From the NCBI GenBank assembly GCA_013152215.1, contig JAADGT010000082.1:1-6809 (forward strand): a stretch of 6,809 nucleotides of DNA. The letters are read 5' to 3'. This stretch comes from Deltaproteobacteria bacterium. Lineage in GTDB: Bacteria > Desulfobacterota > Deferrisomatia > Deferrisomatales > Deferrisomataceae. This document shows, in pieces, positions 1 to 5,752 of this stretch (its first letter is position 1; the number at the start of each line of letters is the position of its first letter). The notes under the pieces are model-generated. The model saw only the letters and a list, made by a program, of their open reading frames with translations. It was not told the DNA's origin and searched no databases. The translations under genes were made by a program, and so were the position numbers.

Positions 1-438
1 GGCCTGCCGGTGTGGCCCACGGCCGACGCGGTGGCGCCGGGGCTGGCCCTGGGCCAGGCCCTGGGCCGGATCGGGTGCTTCTTCGCGGGGTGCTGCTACG
101 GAGCCGAGTGCCGGCTGCCGTGGGCGGTGACGTTCACCGACCCCCGGGGCCTGGCCCCCTTGAACCTGCCGCTGCATCCCACCCAGATCTACAGCGCCGT
201 GGGGAACTTCGTGATCTTCCTGGTGCTGTACCTCGGATTTCGAAAGCGCTGGGGGGGCACCGGACGGGTGTTCGGCCTGTACCTGGTGCTGTACCCGGCG
301 TTCCGGTTCGTGGTCGAGTTCTTCCGGAACGACCCCCGGGGCTCCCTGGGTCCCCTGAGCACCAGCCAGGCCCTGGGCATCCCCCTGTTCCTGTTCGGCC
401 TGTGGCTCCTGTGGGTCCGGCGGGGGGAGGGGCAATAG
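1..438 (+). CDS. lgt: Prolipoprotein diacylglyceryl transferase, 3' part (5' end outside window)
   Basis: This is the C-terminal half (145 codons plus a TAG stop) of Lgt, the inner-membrane enzyme that moves diacylglycerol from phosphatidylglycerol onto the lipobox cysteine of prolipoproteins. The full family is about 260-290 residues, so roughly half lies upstream of the window. Visible family marks, in order, are GQALGRIGCFFAGCCYG (the GRxG signature in its Cys-rich variant), HPTQIYS (the HPxQxYE-like segment), hydrophobic stretches around NFVIFLVLYLGF and VFGLYLVLYP, the conserved arginine/glutamate segment FRFVVEFFRNDPRG, and a last hydrophobic helix ending WLLWVRRGEGQ. The reading frame is open from base 1, so no start can be assigned. 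The next gene downstream encodes a lipoprotein, a plausible substrate, but 334 bases separate them, so an operon is not obvious. Identity is secure from the motifs. Confidence 0.93.
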   Translation, partial: GLPVWPTADAVAPGLALGQALGRIGCFFAGCCYGAECRLPWAVTFTDPRGLAPLNLPLHPTQIYSAVGNFVIFLVLYLGFRKRWGGTGRVFGLYLVLYPAFRFVVEFFRNDPRGSLGPLSTSQALGIPLFLFGLWLLWVRRGEGQ

Positions 439-542
439 CATCCATTGCGCGGGGTTATCGACCCGGCGGATAAACAGGCGCCATCGCTCCCTGATCGGAG
501 GGACCTGTCGGAGAGCCGGGCGCGGCCGTATCAGGGGCCAGA

Positions 543-647
543 ATTCAGAGGACAGTGGACAGGAAAAACCTTCCACTGTGTTGTGAAGCTCCGCACAGTT
601 TTTGGGCTCTACCCGAACTTCTGTCTTCTGACCTCTGACCCCTGAAT
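543..647. repeat. Imperfect inverted repeat built from heptad repeats
   Basis: The left arm at 543-562 and the reverse complement of the right arm at 628-647 agree at 16 of 20 positions. Both begin ATTCAG and then carry near-tandem seven-base units: GGACAGT, GGACAGG on the left; GGTCAGA, GGTCAGA when the right arm is read on the minus strand. The 65 bases between the arms contain a smaller hairpin (575-599). This looks like a dispersed, non-autonomous palindromic element rather than a gene; there is no transposase and no obvious target-site duplication. Copy number elsewhere in the genome cannot be judged from this window. Confidence 0.5.
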
Positions 648-726
648 CGCAGGTCCCTTGCCCCGCCCTCCGAGGTGACGCGCCTGTTTGTCGCCGGGTT
701 GATCATACTCTCTCAGGTCCCCCCAA

Positions 727-747
727 GCCGACGAGGCCCTCGTCGGC
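727..747 (+). other. Strong 9-bp hairpin just upstream of the ChaN-PDZ ribosome site
   Basis: GCCGACGAG (727-735) pairs perfectly with CTCGTCGGC (739-747) around a three-base loop. The hairpin ends 14 bases before the GGGAGG ribosome site. There is no T tract after it, so it is not a standard intrinsic terminator. It could be a leader-RNA structure affecting stability or translation, or an operator palindrome; the sequence alone does not decide. Confidence 0.5.
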
Positions 748-761
748 ACGAAAGCACGTGC

Positions 762-767
762 GGGAGG
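762..767 (+). promoter_or_regulatory. Ribosome binding site that fixes the ChaN-PDZ start
   Basis: GGGAGG is placed five bases before the ATG at 773. It decides against the in-frame GTG at 758, which lies upstream of this site and would put five extra residues before an otherwise normal lipoprotein signal peptide. Confidence 0.75.
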
Positions 768-772
768 CATCG

Positions 773-2008
773 ATGCGAGCAACCGCTCTCTTCCTCGTCG
801 CGGCATCCCTCCTCCTGGGCGGGTGCGCGCAGACCCTTCTCACCGTGGACCGCGTGGAGTCCCCCTACCGGGACCTGTCGAGCCTGAACAAGGGCGACAT
901 CGTGCACCTGCCCACGGGCCGGAGGCTCTCCGAGGAGGAGCTGCTGGAGTACCTGAGCTCGTACCGGGTGGTGTACGTGGGCGAGACCCACGACAACGTC
1001 TACGACCACCAGGTGGAGCTCACCATCCTCAAGGGCCTGGCCGAACGGTTTCCCGGCCAGGTGGTGCTGGGGCTCGAGATGCTCCGGCGGCCGTACCAGG
1101 AGAAGGTGGACGCGTACCTGGCTGGCGAGCTCAGCGAGCGGGAGTTCGTGCGCACGGCCTGGTCTCCCTCGTGGGGCCCCAACTCCTGGCGTTACTACCG
1201 GGACATCCTGCGGTTCGTCCGGGACGAGGGGATCCCCGTGCTGGCCCTCAACGCCGGCCGTGACCTCACCCGAGCGGCCTCCCGGGCCCCGAACCTGGAC
1301 GAGCTGGACGAGGACCTGCGCAAGCGCCTTCCGAAAGACATGGACCTGGCCGACCCGTACCACCGGGCCTTCATCCGGGCCATCTTCGGCGGCCACTCCG
1401 AGGGCACCAACCGGAGCGAGGCCTTCTACCGGGTGCAGGTGATCTGGGACGAGACCATGGCCGAGACCGCGGCCCGGTATCTCCGGAGCCCCGAGGGCCG
1501 GGGCAAGCGCCTGGTGGTGTTCGCGGGCGGCAACCACGTGCGCTACGGGTTCGGCATGCCCCGCCGGCTGTTCCGCAGAGTGCCCGAGGCCTACGTGATC
1601 GTGGACCCCCTGACCATCGAGATCCCGGAGGAGAAGCAGGAGAAGGTCCTCATGGACGTGAACCCCCCGGACCTCCCCCTGCGTCCGGCCGACGTGTACT
1701 GGGCCGTGGGGTACGACGACCTGGAGGACGAGCGGGTGATGCTCGGTGTCCGGATCGAGAAGGCCGAAGGCGGCGGCGCCCGGGTGCTGGGGGTCATGCC
1801 CGACAGCCCGGCGGCGAAGGCCGGCATCCAGGAGGGCGACGTGATCGTGTCGGTGGACGGCGAGCCGGTGGAGGAGCTGTTCGACCTCACCTTCCAGGTC
1901 GGCCAGCACAAGCCCGGGGACCGGGGCCCGGTGGTCGTGGTCCGAAACGGGGAGCGCCGGGAGCTCCAGGTGGAGTACGACGTGGTGAAGCACGGGGGGG
2001 AGCGCTAA
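773..2008 (+). CDS. ChaN-family (DUF399) lipoprotein with C-terminal PDZ domain
   Basis: A 411-residue protein. Residues 1-18 are a lipoprotein signal peptide: MR, a hydrophobic run, then LLLGGC with Cys18 as the lipidation site (Gly at -2 is tolerated but not the most common residue). Residues about 50-285 match the ChaN/DUF399 fold, whose members include haem-binding, iron-regulated lipoproteins: GETHDN at 70-75, GLEM at 100-103, a WSPSWGPNSW segment, and GGNH at 252-255. Residues about 318-403 form a PDZ domain, with PDSPAAKAGI (343-352) followed by EGDVIVSVDGEPV, the usual ligand-groove pattern. The protein is therefore probably membrane-anchored facing the periplasm. In the family ChaN has been linked to iron or haem handling; the PDZ suggests recognition of protein C-termini or a scaffold role. 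No Fur-like operator is visible. The substrate is unknown, and haem binding is family knowledge, not shown here. Confidence 0.87.
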   Translation: MRATALFLVAASLLLGGCAQTLLTVDRVESPYRDLSSLNKGDIVHLPTGRRLSEEELLEYLSSYRVVYVGETHDNVYDHQVELTILKGLAERFPGQVVLGLEMLRRPYQEKVDAYLAGELSEREFVRTAWSPSWGPNSWRYYRDILRFVRDEGIPVLALNAGRDLTRAASRAPNLDELDEDLRKRLPKDMDLADPYHRAFIRAIFGGHSEGTNRSEAFYRVQVIWDETMAETAARYLRSPEGRGKRLVVFAGGNHVRYGFGMPRRLFRRVPEAYVIVDPLTIEIPEEKQEKVLMDVNPPDLPLRPADVYWAVGYDDLEDERVMLGVRIEKAEGGGARVLGVMPDSPAAKAGIQEGDVIVSVDGEPVEELFDLTFQVGQHKPGDRGPVVVVRNGERRELQVEYDVVKHGGER

Positions 2009-2038
2009 GCTAGGAAGCCAGAAAGCCGGAAATCCGCC
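2007..2038 (+). repeat. Short 8-base tandem repeat at the ChaN-PDZ stop codon
   Basis: Starting inside the TAA stop, the sequence reads AAGCTAGG, AAGCCAGA, AAGCCGGA and then a decayed AATCCGCC, giving an eight-base period over about four units. A related string, AAGCTACCGGAAAATCC, reappears at 2081-2097 directly before the next start codon. The repeats are purine-rich and too short to encode anything; whether they belong to a dispersed family is unknown. Confidence 0.5.
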
Positions 2039-2097
2039 TCGCCGACTGGCTGCCCAGCCGCCCAGCGGGCCGACGGCCCAAAGCTACCGGAAAATCC

Positions 2098-2655
2098 ATG
2101 ACCCACGCCGGCGACCGAACCCCGAACGCCCCCCCTAGGCACCGCCACCTCACCGGGTGGCGGGCCTGGGCCACGGTGGGGTGCGGCCTGGGGCTGGGGG
2201 CCTTGGCCGCCCGAACCGGGCTCCAGGCCGGCCGGCTGGAGCCCGGCTGGGTGTTCTGGGCCCTCTCCACCTTCGTCCTCGCCGGAGCGTCCCTCGTGGT
2301 CACCACCCTGCCGTGGCGCCTCACCTCCCGGTTCGACGACCAGGGGATCTGGATCGGCTGGGCCCTGGGCCGGCTGCGGGTGCCCTGGCCGGCCGTGCGG
2401 CGGGTGGTGATCGGCTCCCTGGGCTCGGGCGGCCAGCGAGACCCCTTCACCGTGACCCTGCTCCTTCGGGACGGCCGCGAGGTCCTCTACCTTCCCCTGG
2501 GCCGCCGCCGGCCCGAGGACGTGCCGGCCGCCGCGGCGCTCCTGGCCGAGGCCGAGCGCCGGGGCCTGCGCATCGAGAACACCCTGGCCACCCCCGAGGA
2601 GATCGTGGAGCGCGAACGCCGCTGGCGCGAAGCCCGCCTCAAGGGGTGGAGATAG
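2098..2655 (+). CDS. Small membrane protein, two predicted helices and possible PH-like domain
   Basis: A 185-residue protein I do not recognise by name. After a short charged N-terminus (residues 1-20) come two hydrophobic segments, about 23-39 (AWATVGCGLGLGALAA) and about 50-71 (WVFWALSTFVLAGASLVV). They are followed by a soluble tail rich in beta-strand-like pieces: WRLTSRFDDQGIWIGW, RVPWPAVRRVVIG, FTVTLLLRDGREVLYLPL. The order two helices, then a strand-rich domain with a 'switch-on at W..V..V' look, resembles bacterial PH-like membrane proteins (YdbS/bPH type), but this is by eye only. The last 45 residues are helical and highly charged. The start ATG has only a weak ribosome site (GGAA, about six bases upstream). 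It lies 89 bases after the ChaN-PDZ gene on the same strand and may be co-transcribed. A terminator-like hairpin follows the stop. Confidence 0.72.
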   Translation: MTHAGDRTPNAPPRHRHLTGWRAWATVGCGLGLGALAARTGLQAGRLEPGWVFWALSTFVLAGASLVVTTLPWRLTSRFDDQGIWIGWALGRLRVPWPAVRRVVIGSLGSGGQRDPFTVTLLLRDGREVLYLPLGRRRPEDVPAAAALLAEAERRGLRIENTLATPEEIVERERRWREARLKGWR

Positions 2656-2676
2656 CCAGTCGTCGCGTCTCCCGGC

Positions 2677-2704
2677 CGGGGCCTCGCCCCCACAGCCCCG
2701 TTTT
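2677..2704 (+). terminator. Probable intrinsic terminator after the small membrane-protein gene
   Basis: CGGGGC (2677-2682) pairs with GCCCCG (2695-2700) across a 12-base loop, and TTTT (2701-2704) then CTCC follow at once. The stem is short but all G-C. It sits 21 bases after the stop codon and before the candidate operator of the next gene, which makes the receiver-kinase gene a separate unit. The alternative pairing GGGGC/GCCCC (2678-2690) would weaken it. Confidence 0.5.
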
Positions 2705-2724
2705 CTCCGAACCGCCATCTTCCC

Positions 2725-2756
2725 GTAACCGCTTCGTAACGACCGCATGATACGTT
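2725..2756 (+). promoter_or_regulatory. Candidate operator-promoter: two GTAAC half-sites, 11-base period
   Basis: GTAAC occurs at 2725-2729 and 2736-2740, and the match extends one base upstream on both (CGTAAC). Ten bases after the second copy is TACGTT (2751-2756), a weak -10 candidate of the form TAnnnT. There is no recognisable -35 box, as expected for activator-dependent promoters where the operator replaces it. The arrangement is that of a PhoB/OmpR-class box. The same repeat precedes the porin gene and, imperfectly, the hemerythrin-like gene. The repeat is seen; the binding protein is inferred. Confidence 0.5.
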
Positions 2757-2804
2757 GGGGGGGAGGTCCGTCGTCCGGCCGGAGGGCTGGGAGGAGAGGA
2801 GCGG

Positions 2805-3947
2805 ATGGAGAAAGCGACCGTGCTGGTGGTGGAGGACGAACTCGAGGTGGCCGAGGTGCTCGCGTTCAACCTGCACCACGCCGGCTACCGGGTGAGGAGG
2901 GCCTCCGATGGCCTGACGGCCTGCCGACTCATCGCCGACGCTCCTCCCGACCTCGTGCTCTTAGATATCCTGCTTCCCGATCTCGACGGTTGGGAGATCT
3001 GCCGGATGATCCGGAGCCATCCCGACGCAACGATCGCCCGGCTGCCGGTGATCTTTTTGTCCGCCCTTTCACAGGCCGAGCATCGGGTCCGGGGCATCCG
3101 CCTCGGCGCTGACGACTACGTGTCGAAACCCTTCAGCGTGGACGAAGTGACGGCGCGGGTGCGGGCGCGGATCGAGCGCAGCCACGCGGAACAGGGGCTG
3201 AGGGTGGCCGTGGCCCGGCTGGAGGGACTGCGGCGGCGCCAGGACGAACTCCAGTCCTTCCTGTTCCACGAACTCAAAAACAAGCTGGTGGTGATCGCAG
3301 GGTTTGCCCGGAGACTCCAGCAGACACCCGAGCCCGACGCACAGCGCCGCAAGGCCTACATTGGGGCCGTGGGATCAGCGTCCCGCTACCTGGCCGATCT
3401 GGCCGAAGAGATGCTGCTCCTCCGTCGCTTAGAGAAGGGATCCGAGGGGTTGCCCTTGTCGCCGGTGGATCTGGCCACGGTGGGAATCGAGGCGCTGGAA
3501 CTCCACGGGCCGGACGCCACGAGCAGGCGCGCCACCCTATGCGCTTCGGGCTCCTCCTCGGTCCGCCCAGCCCGTGCGCACCCCCAGGCTCTGAGGCTGT
3601 GCGTCTCCAACCTTGTGGAGAACGCCCTTCGATACGGTCCGTCGGCCAACCGGGTCACGGTGGCGTGGGGTGAACGGCCCGAAGGGGTGTACCTCGAAGT
3701 GACCGACAAAGGACCCGGGATCCCGGAAGCCGAGATGCACCGGGTGGTACAGCCCTTCGAGCGCGGAGTCGGGGCCGGGGACCGCCCCGGCACCGGCCTG
3801 GGGCTCTACGCCGTGAAGACCTTGGTCCAGGCCATGGGCGGTCGGTTGGTGCTGGCGAACCGGGCAGAGGGCGGCCTGCGGGCCCGGCTCGAGCTTCGGG
3901 CATGGACCGGGCCGAAACCGCAGTCGTCCCCCCCAGCGGTAAAGTGA
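2805..3947 (+). CDS. Hybrid response regulator receiver - sensor histidine kinase (soluble)
   Basis: A 380-residue two-component protein with no membrane segment. Residues 5-125 are a receiver domain: acidic pair Glu10/Asp11, phospho-acceptor Asp54 in LLDILLPDLDGW, and Lys108 in YVSKPF. A short coiled linker (about 126-148) leads to a HisKA-like dimerisation helix with His155 in FHELKNKL. The HExxN pattern there is the kind linked to both kinase and phosphatase activity, while the proline usual in the H-box is replaced by Lys. The ATPase domain follows: N-box Asn273 in NLVENALRYGP, Asp301 in DKGPGIP, PFERG, and GTGLGLY from 329. There is no DNA-binding output domain, so the phosphoryl group should go to a separate regulator, with the receiver tuning the kinase. 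The start ATG has a purine-rich ribosome site (GGAGAGGA) just upstream. It uses two TTA leucine codons (2961, 3429), unusual in such GC-rich sequence. Confidence 0.9.
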   Translation: MEKATVLVVEDELEVAEVLAFNLHHAGYRVRRASDGLTACRLIADAPPDLVLLDILLPDLDGWEICRMIRSHPDATIARLPVIFLSALSQAEHRVRGIRLGADDYVSKPFSVDEVTARVRARIERSHAEQGLRVAVARLEGLRRRQDELQSFLFHELKNKLVVIAGFARRLQQTPEPDAQRRKAYIGAVGSASRYLADLAEEMLLLRRLEKGSEGLPLSPVDLATVGIEALELHGPDATSRRATLCASGSSSVRPARAHPQALRLCVSNLVENALRYGPSANRVTVAWGERPEGVYLEVTDKGPGIPEAEMHRVVQPFERGVGAGDRPGTGLGLYAVKTLVQAMGGRLVLANRAEGGLRARLELRAWTGPKPQSSPPAVK

Positions 3948-3981
3948 GCCGGCGTCACCGCCACGGAACCTTCATCCTGCA

Positions 3982-4013
3982 GAAACCTCCCCGTAACGGA
4001 AACCGCCTAGGGT
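3982..4013 (+). promoter_or_regulatory. Candidate operator-promoter: imperfect GAAAC/GTAAC pair, 11-base period
   Basis: GAAAC at 3982-3986 and GTAAC at 3993-3997 keep the same 11-base period as the two perfect sites in this window, and another GAAAC overlaps downstream at 3999-4003. TAGGGT (4008-4013) starts ten bases after the second half-site, the same distance as the -10 candidate at the receiver-kinase gene. It is weaker evidence than the other two sites because one half-site is mismatched and the -10 is poor. Confidence 0.35.
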
Positions 4014-4057
4014 ATCCCCCGACGAACCGTTCCCCTCTTTTCGATCGGAGGTACCCC

Positions 4058-4405
4058 ATGAACTCTCCCGTATACCCGGAGCTGCGCCTTTTCCTCGCCC
4101 GACTTCACACGGCCATGCGCAAGGGGCAAGGCCGGCGACTCCTGCCCGATCTCCTGGACGAGATCGACCGGTACGCCCGCATCCGCTTTGCCCAGGATCT
4201 CGCAGAGAAGGCGCTTCGGAGCCCAACGGATCTTGCCCAAGCCCTGGCCGTTCAACGGGAGTTCCTGGAAGAACTCGTGGGGTTGCGCAAACGCGTGGGC
4301 TCGGGGCCACCCCGGTCCGGGCACACCATGGAGGCGCTCAGGCTCCTGCGCCGGTGGGGATGGGGAGCCGAAGCCCTCCAGGAACCACTTCCACCCGCGG
4401 CCTGA
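4058..4405 (+). CDS. Hemerythrin-like helical protein lacking the iron ligands
   Basis: A 115-residue, mostly helical protein. The ATG at 4058 is chosen for its ribosome site (CGGAGG, 4046-4051) six bases upstream. By eye, residues 5-80 follow the hemerythrin pattern: a first helix ending LHTAMRKGQG, a second helix LLPDLLDEIDRYARIRF (family: LxxLxxYxxxHF), then a DLAQALAVQREFLEELV segment (family: DLxxHxxxHxxFxxxV). At the positions where iron-binding residues are expected I read Tyr6, Arg43, Asp47, Ala62 and Gln66 in place of His, His, Glu, His and His, and the C-terminal HxxxxD is not recognisable. If the alignment holds it cannot form the usual di-iron oxygen site. It follows the receiver-kinase gene by 110 bases with its own candidate promoter. 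The alternative is an unrelated helical protein; existence as a gene is more certain than the family. Confidence 0.68.
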   Translation: MNSPVYPELRLFLARLHTAMRKGQGRRLLPDLLDEIDRYARIRFAQDLAEKALRSPTDLAQALAVQREFLEELVGLRKRVGSGPPRSGHTMEALRLLRRWGWGAEALQEPLPPAA

Positions 4406-4492
4406 CTCTCTCGCACGATCACCGCCCCCCCGGCCGGCCGTGGGCGAACGCGGCCGCCTGGATCAGCTCCGCGTGGCCGCGGCTCCGCGGGG

Positions 4493-4523
4493 AAAAAAGA
4501 ACGCCCGGCGTGAGCTCGGGCGT
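4493..4523 (-). terminator. Intrinsic terminator of the porin gene
   Basis: Read on the minus strand, ACGCCCG (4523-4517) pairs with CGGGCGT (4507-4501) across a nine-base loop and is followed by TCTTTTTT (4500-4493). It lies 62 bases past the porin stop. The T tract exists only in this orientation, so it does not serve the convergent hemerythrin-like gene. Confidence 0.82.
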
Positions 4524-4525
4524 CC

Positions 4526-4553
4526 GAGGCGGGCTTGGGGTGAACTCCGCCTC
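4526..4553. other. Second inverted repeat between the porin stop and its terminator
   Basis: GAGGCGG (4526-4532) pairs perfectly with CCGCCTC (4547-4553) over a 14-base loop. It would form a 3'-UTR stem in the porin mRNA immediately ahead of the terminator hairpin. No T tract belongs to it. It may stabilise the message or be chance in GC-rich sequence. Confidence 0.4.
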
Positions 4554-4585
4554 TGGCGCGGAACCGCGGAAGAGAGCCGGATCCG

Positions 4586-5752
4586 TCAGAACACGTACTG
4601 GGCTTGCACGAACAGTTCGTCCTCGTCCGCCCCATCCTTCCCGTTGAGATCCTGGCCCAACCGGTACGTCGCCTGGAGCTTGATGTCGTGCTTCTTCAGG
4701 AACCAGTTGAGACCCAACGATGTCCGGGTCCAGGCCTGGTCGTATCCGTCCGCGTCCTGGATCTGGTAGCCAGCCACGGCCTCCAGCACCCCGGGCAGCA
4801 CCATCACGCCCCCCTCCACGGCGAAGCTCCAGAGATCCGTCTCTCCGTTCTCGTAAAGACCGGCGCTCACCGCATCGTCCACGGTCTCGGCGTGAAACCG
4901 ATTGTACTCGGCGTCCACCGATATCCCCCCGCCGCGCACCGCACCGCTCACCTCGAAGCCCGTCACGCGGGACACGTCGGGTTTCTTCCCGGAGCTCGCG
5001 TCGGCCCCGCTGTCGTCGGTGTAGGCGTTGTTGTCGTCGTCGTTGGACCAAAGAAACGCGGCGACCCCGATGGTGGCTTTGGGCTCCCGTGCGAAGTCTC
5101 CCTGAGACTTCTTGAGATATCCCAGGGGATGGAACTCCGCCCGCCCTCCGAACATCCAGCCCTGGTTGAAGTCCTCGTTGCGGTTTACCGGTGTGTCGAA
5201 ATCAAGCTTCTTGGCGTCGGGATCGATCTCTGCGGCGCCGGCGGCCACCGCCCACTCGAACTTCTTTCCCAGGGCAAGACCGTGAACGGTAAGACTTACG
5301 TTTCGGTCTGGCGTGCCGTAGTTGTGGTCCCCCACAAAGGTACGCTCCACCAGCTCCTGATACTTGGAGCTGGTGAGAAACTCCCGAGAGAACGGAAAGT
5401 TTTGGTTCCCCAAGGTAATTTTTAAGCCCTTGAGTCCTTTGTACTGAAGGTAGGCGTCTTTGATCGCCACCTCGTTTTCGCCCTCGGCCTTCCCCATGTC
5501 CCACTGGAACTTGCCCTTCCAGTTTTTGTGAGCGCTCCCCTCGATATAGGGTCGGAGCCGCCGGAAAAACACCTCGTCGGTCGCATCGCCCCTGTCGGGG
5601 TCTGCCCGGTGGTACTGGATCTGAAGCCTTCCTCCCATCTTCACGTATTTTCCGTCATCGTTCCGGTAGACGGTGACTCCGGCCCCGAAGGCCGGAAGGG
5701 CGAGACAGACCGCGCCACCGAAGGCGGTCAGCGTAAGAACTCTGCTTCTCAT
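4586..5752 (-). CDS. Outer-membrane porin, OprO/OprP (phosphate-selective) family
   Basis: A 388-residue outer-membrane beta-barrel. Residues 1-23 are a Sec signal peptide (MRSR, hydrophobic core, cleavage probably after AFG), and the mature chain ends in QAQYVF with the terminal Phe used for barrel insertion. Inside are many alternating, aromatic-rich strands; the opening GKYVKMGGRLQIQYH, the RRLRPYIEGSAHKNWKGKFQWD segment, KDAYLQYKG and LGNQNFPFSREF follow the Porin_O_P (PF07396) pattern. The family includes P. aeruginosa OprP and OprO, which take up phosphate and pyrophosphate; the actual substrate here is unproven. The ATG at 5752 is preferred over upstream in-frame starts because it begins the signal peptide and has AAGGAG ten bases upstream. 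An Asp-rich loop (about residues 232-256) is notable for an anion channel. The gene has its own terminator and a candidate Pho-box-like operator, and is divergent from the DUF523 gene. Confidence 0.85.
   Translation of the reverse strand: MRSRVLTLTAFGGAVCLALPAFGAGVTVYRNDDGKYVKMGGRLQIQYHRADPDRGDATDEVFFRRLRPYIEGSAHKNWKGKFQWDMGKAEGENEVAIKDAYLQYKGLKGLKITLGNQNFPFSREFLTSSKYQELVERTFVGDHNYGTPDRNVSLTVHGLALGKKFEWAVAAGAAEIDPDAKKLDFDTPVNRNEDFNQGWMFGGRAEFHPLGYLKKSQGDFAREPKATIGVAAFLWSNDDDNNAYTDDSGADASSGKKPDVSRVTGFEVSGAVRGGGISVDAEYNRFHAETVDDAVSAGLYENGETDLWSFAVEGGVMVLPGVLEAVAGYQIQDADGYDQAWTRTSLGLNWFLKKHDIKLQATYRLGQDLNGKDGADEDELFVQAQYVF

Larger units (their letters stand above)
439..772. other. Non-coding gap between lgt and the ChaN-PDZ gene
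   Basis: No convincing gene is seen in this stretch; the short open frames on both strands lack a ribosome site and any recognisable protein pattern. It holds an imperfect inverted repeat (543-562 with 628-647), a small hairpin ACTGTG/CACAGT (575-580 with 594-599) followed by five T residues (599-603) that could be a weak plus-strand terminator for lgt, and a strong hairpin (727-747) near the next start codon. CATACT at 704-709 resembles a -10 box, but no matching -35 is found at a normal distance, so the promoter of the next gene is not placed. Confidence 0.6.

Noticed and set aside
484..504. Hairpin TCCCT/AGGGA after lgt as a terminator
   Set aside because: The stem is only five base pairs and no T tract follows.
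543..647. CRISPR-like repeats
   Set aside because: The units are heptads in opposite orientation on two arms, without regular spacers of 30-40 bases.
688..709. TTGTCG ... CATACT as a sigma-70 promoter for the ChaN-PDZ gene
   Set aside because: The spacer is only 10 bases, far below the normal 16-18.
713..1993. Long open frame of 426 codons on the minus strand opposite the ChaN-PDZ gene
   Set aside because: It mirrors a clearly recognisable plus-strand gene in GC-rich sequence where antisense frames stay open by chance; its protein is His/Val/Leu/Pro-rich with no domain pattern.
2005..2748. 247-codon minus-strand frame opposite the small membrane-protein gene
   Set aside because: Its composition (Gly, Ala, Pro, Arg) is typical of an antisense shadow and it shows no domain, whereas the plus-strand protein has two clear hydrophobic helices.
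4477..4490. CCGCGG-CT-CCGCGG inverted repeat as a terminator for the hemerythrin-like gene
   Set aside because: The loop of two bases is too tight for the full stem and it is followed by A residues, not T, on the plus strand.
4604..5425. 273-codon plus-strand frame inside the porin gene
   Set aside because: It is the antisense shadow of the porin, whose signal peptide, strand pattern, C-terminal Phe, ribosome site and terminator all support the minus strand.
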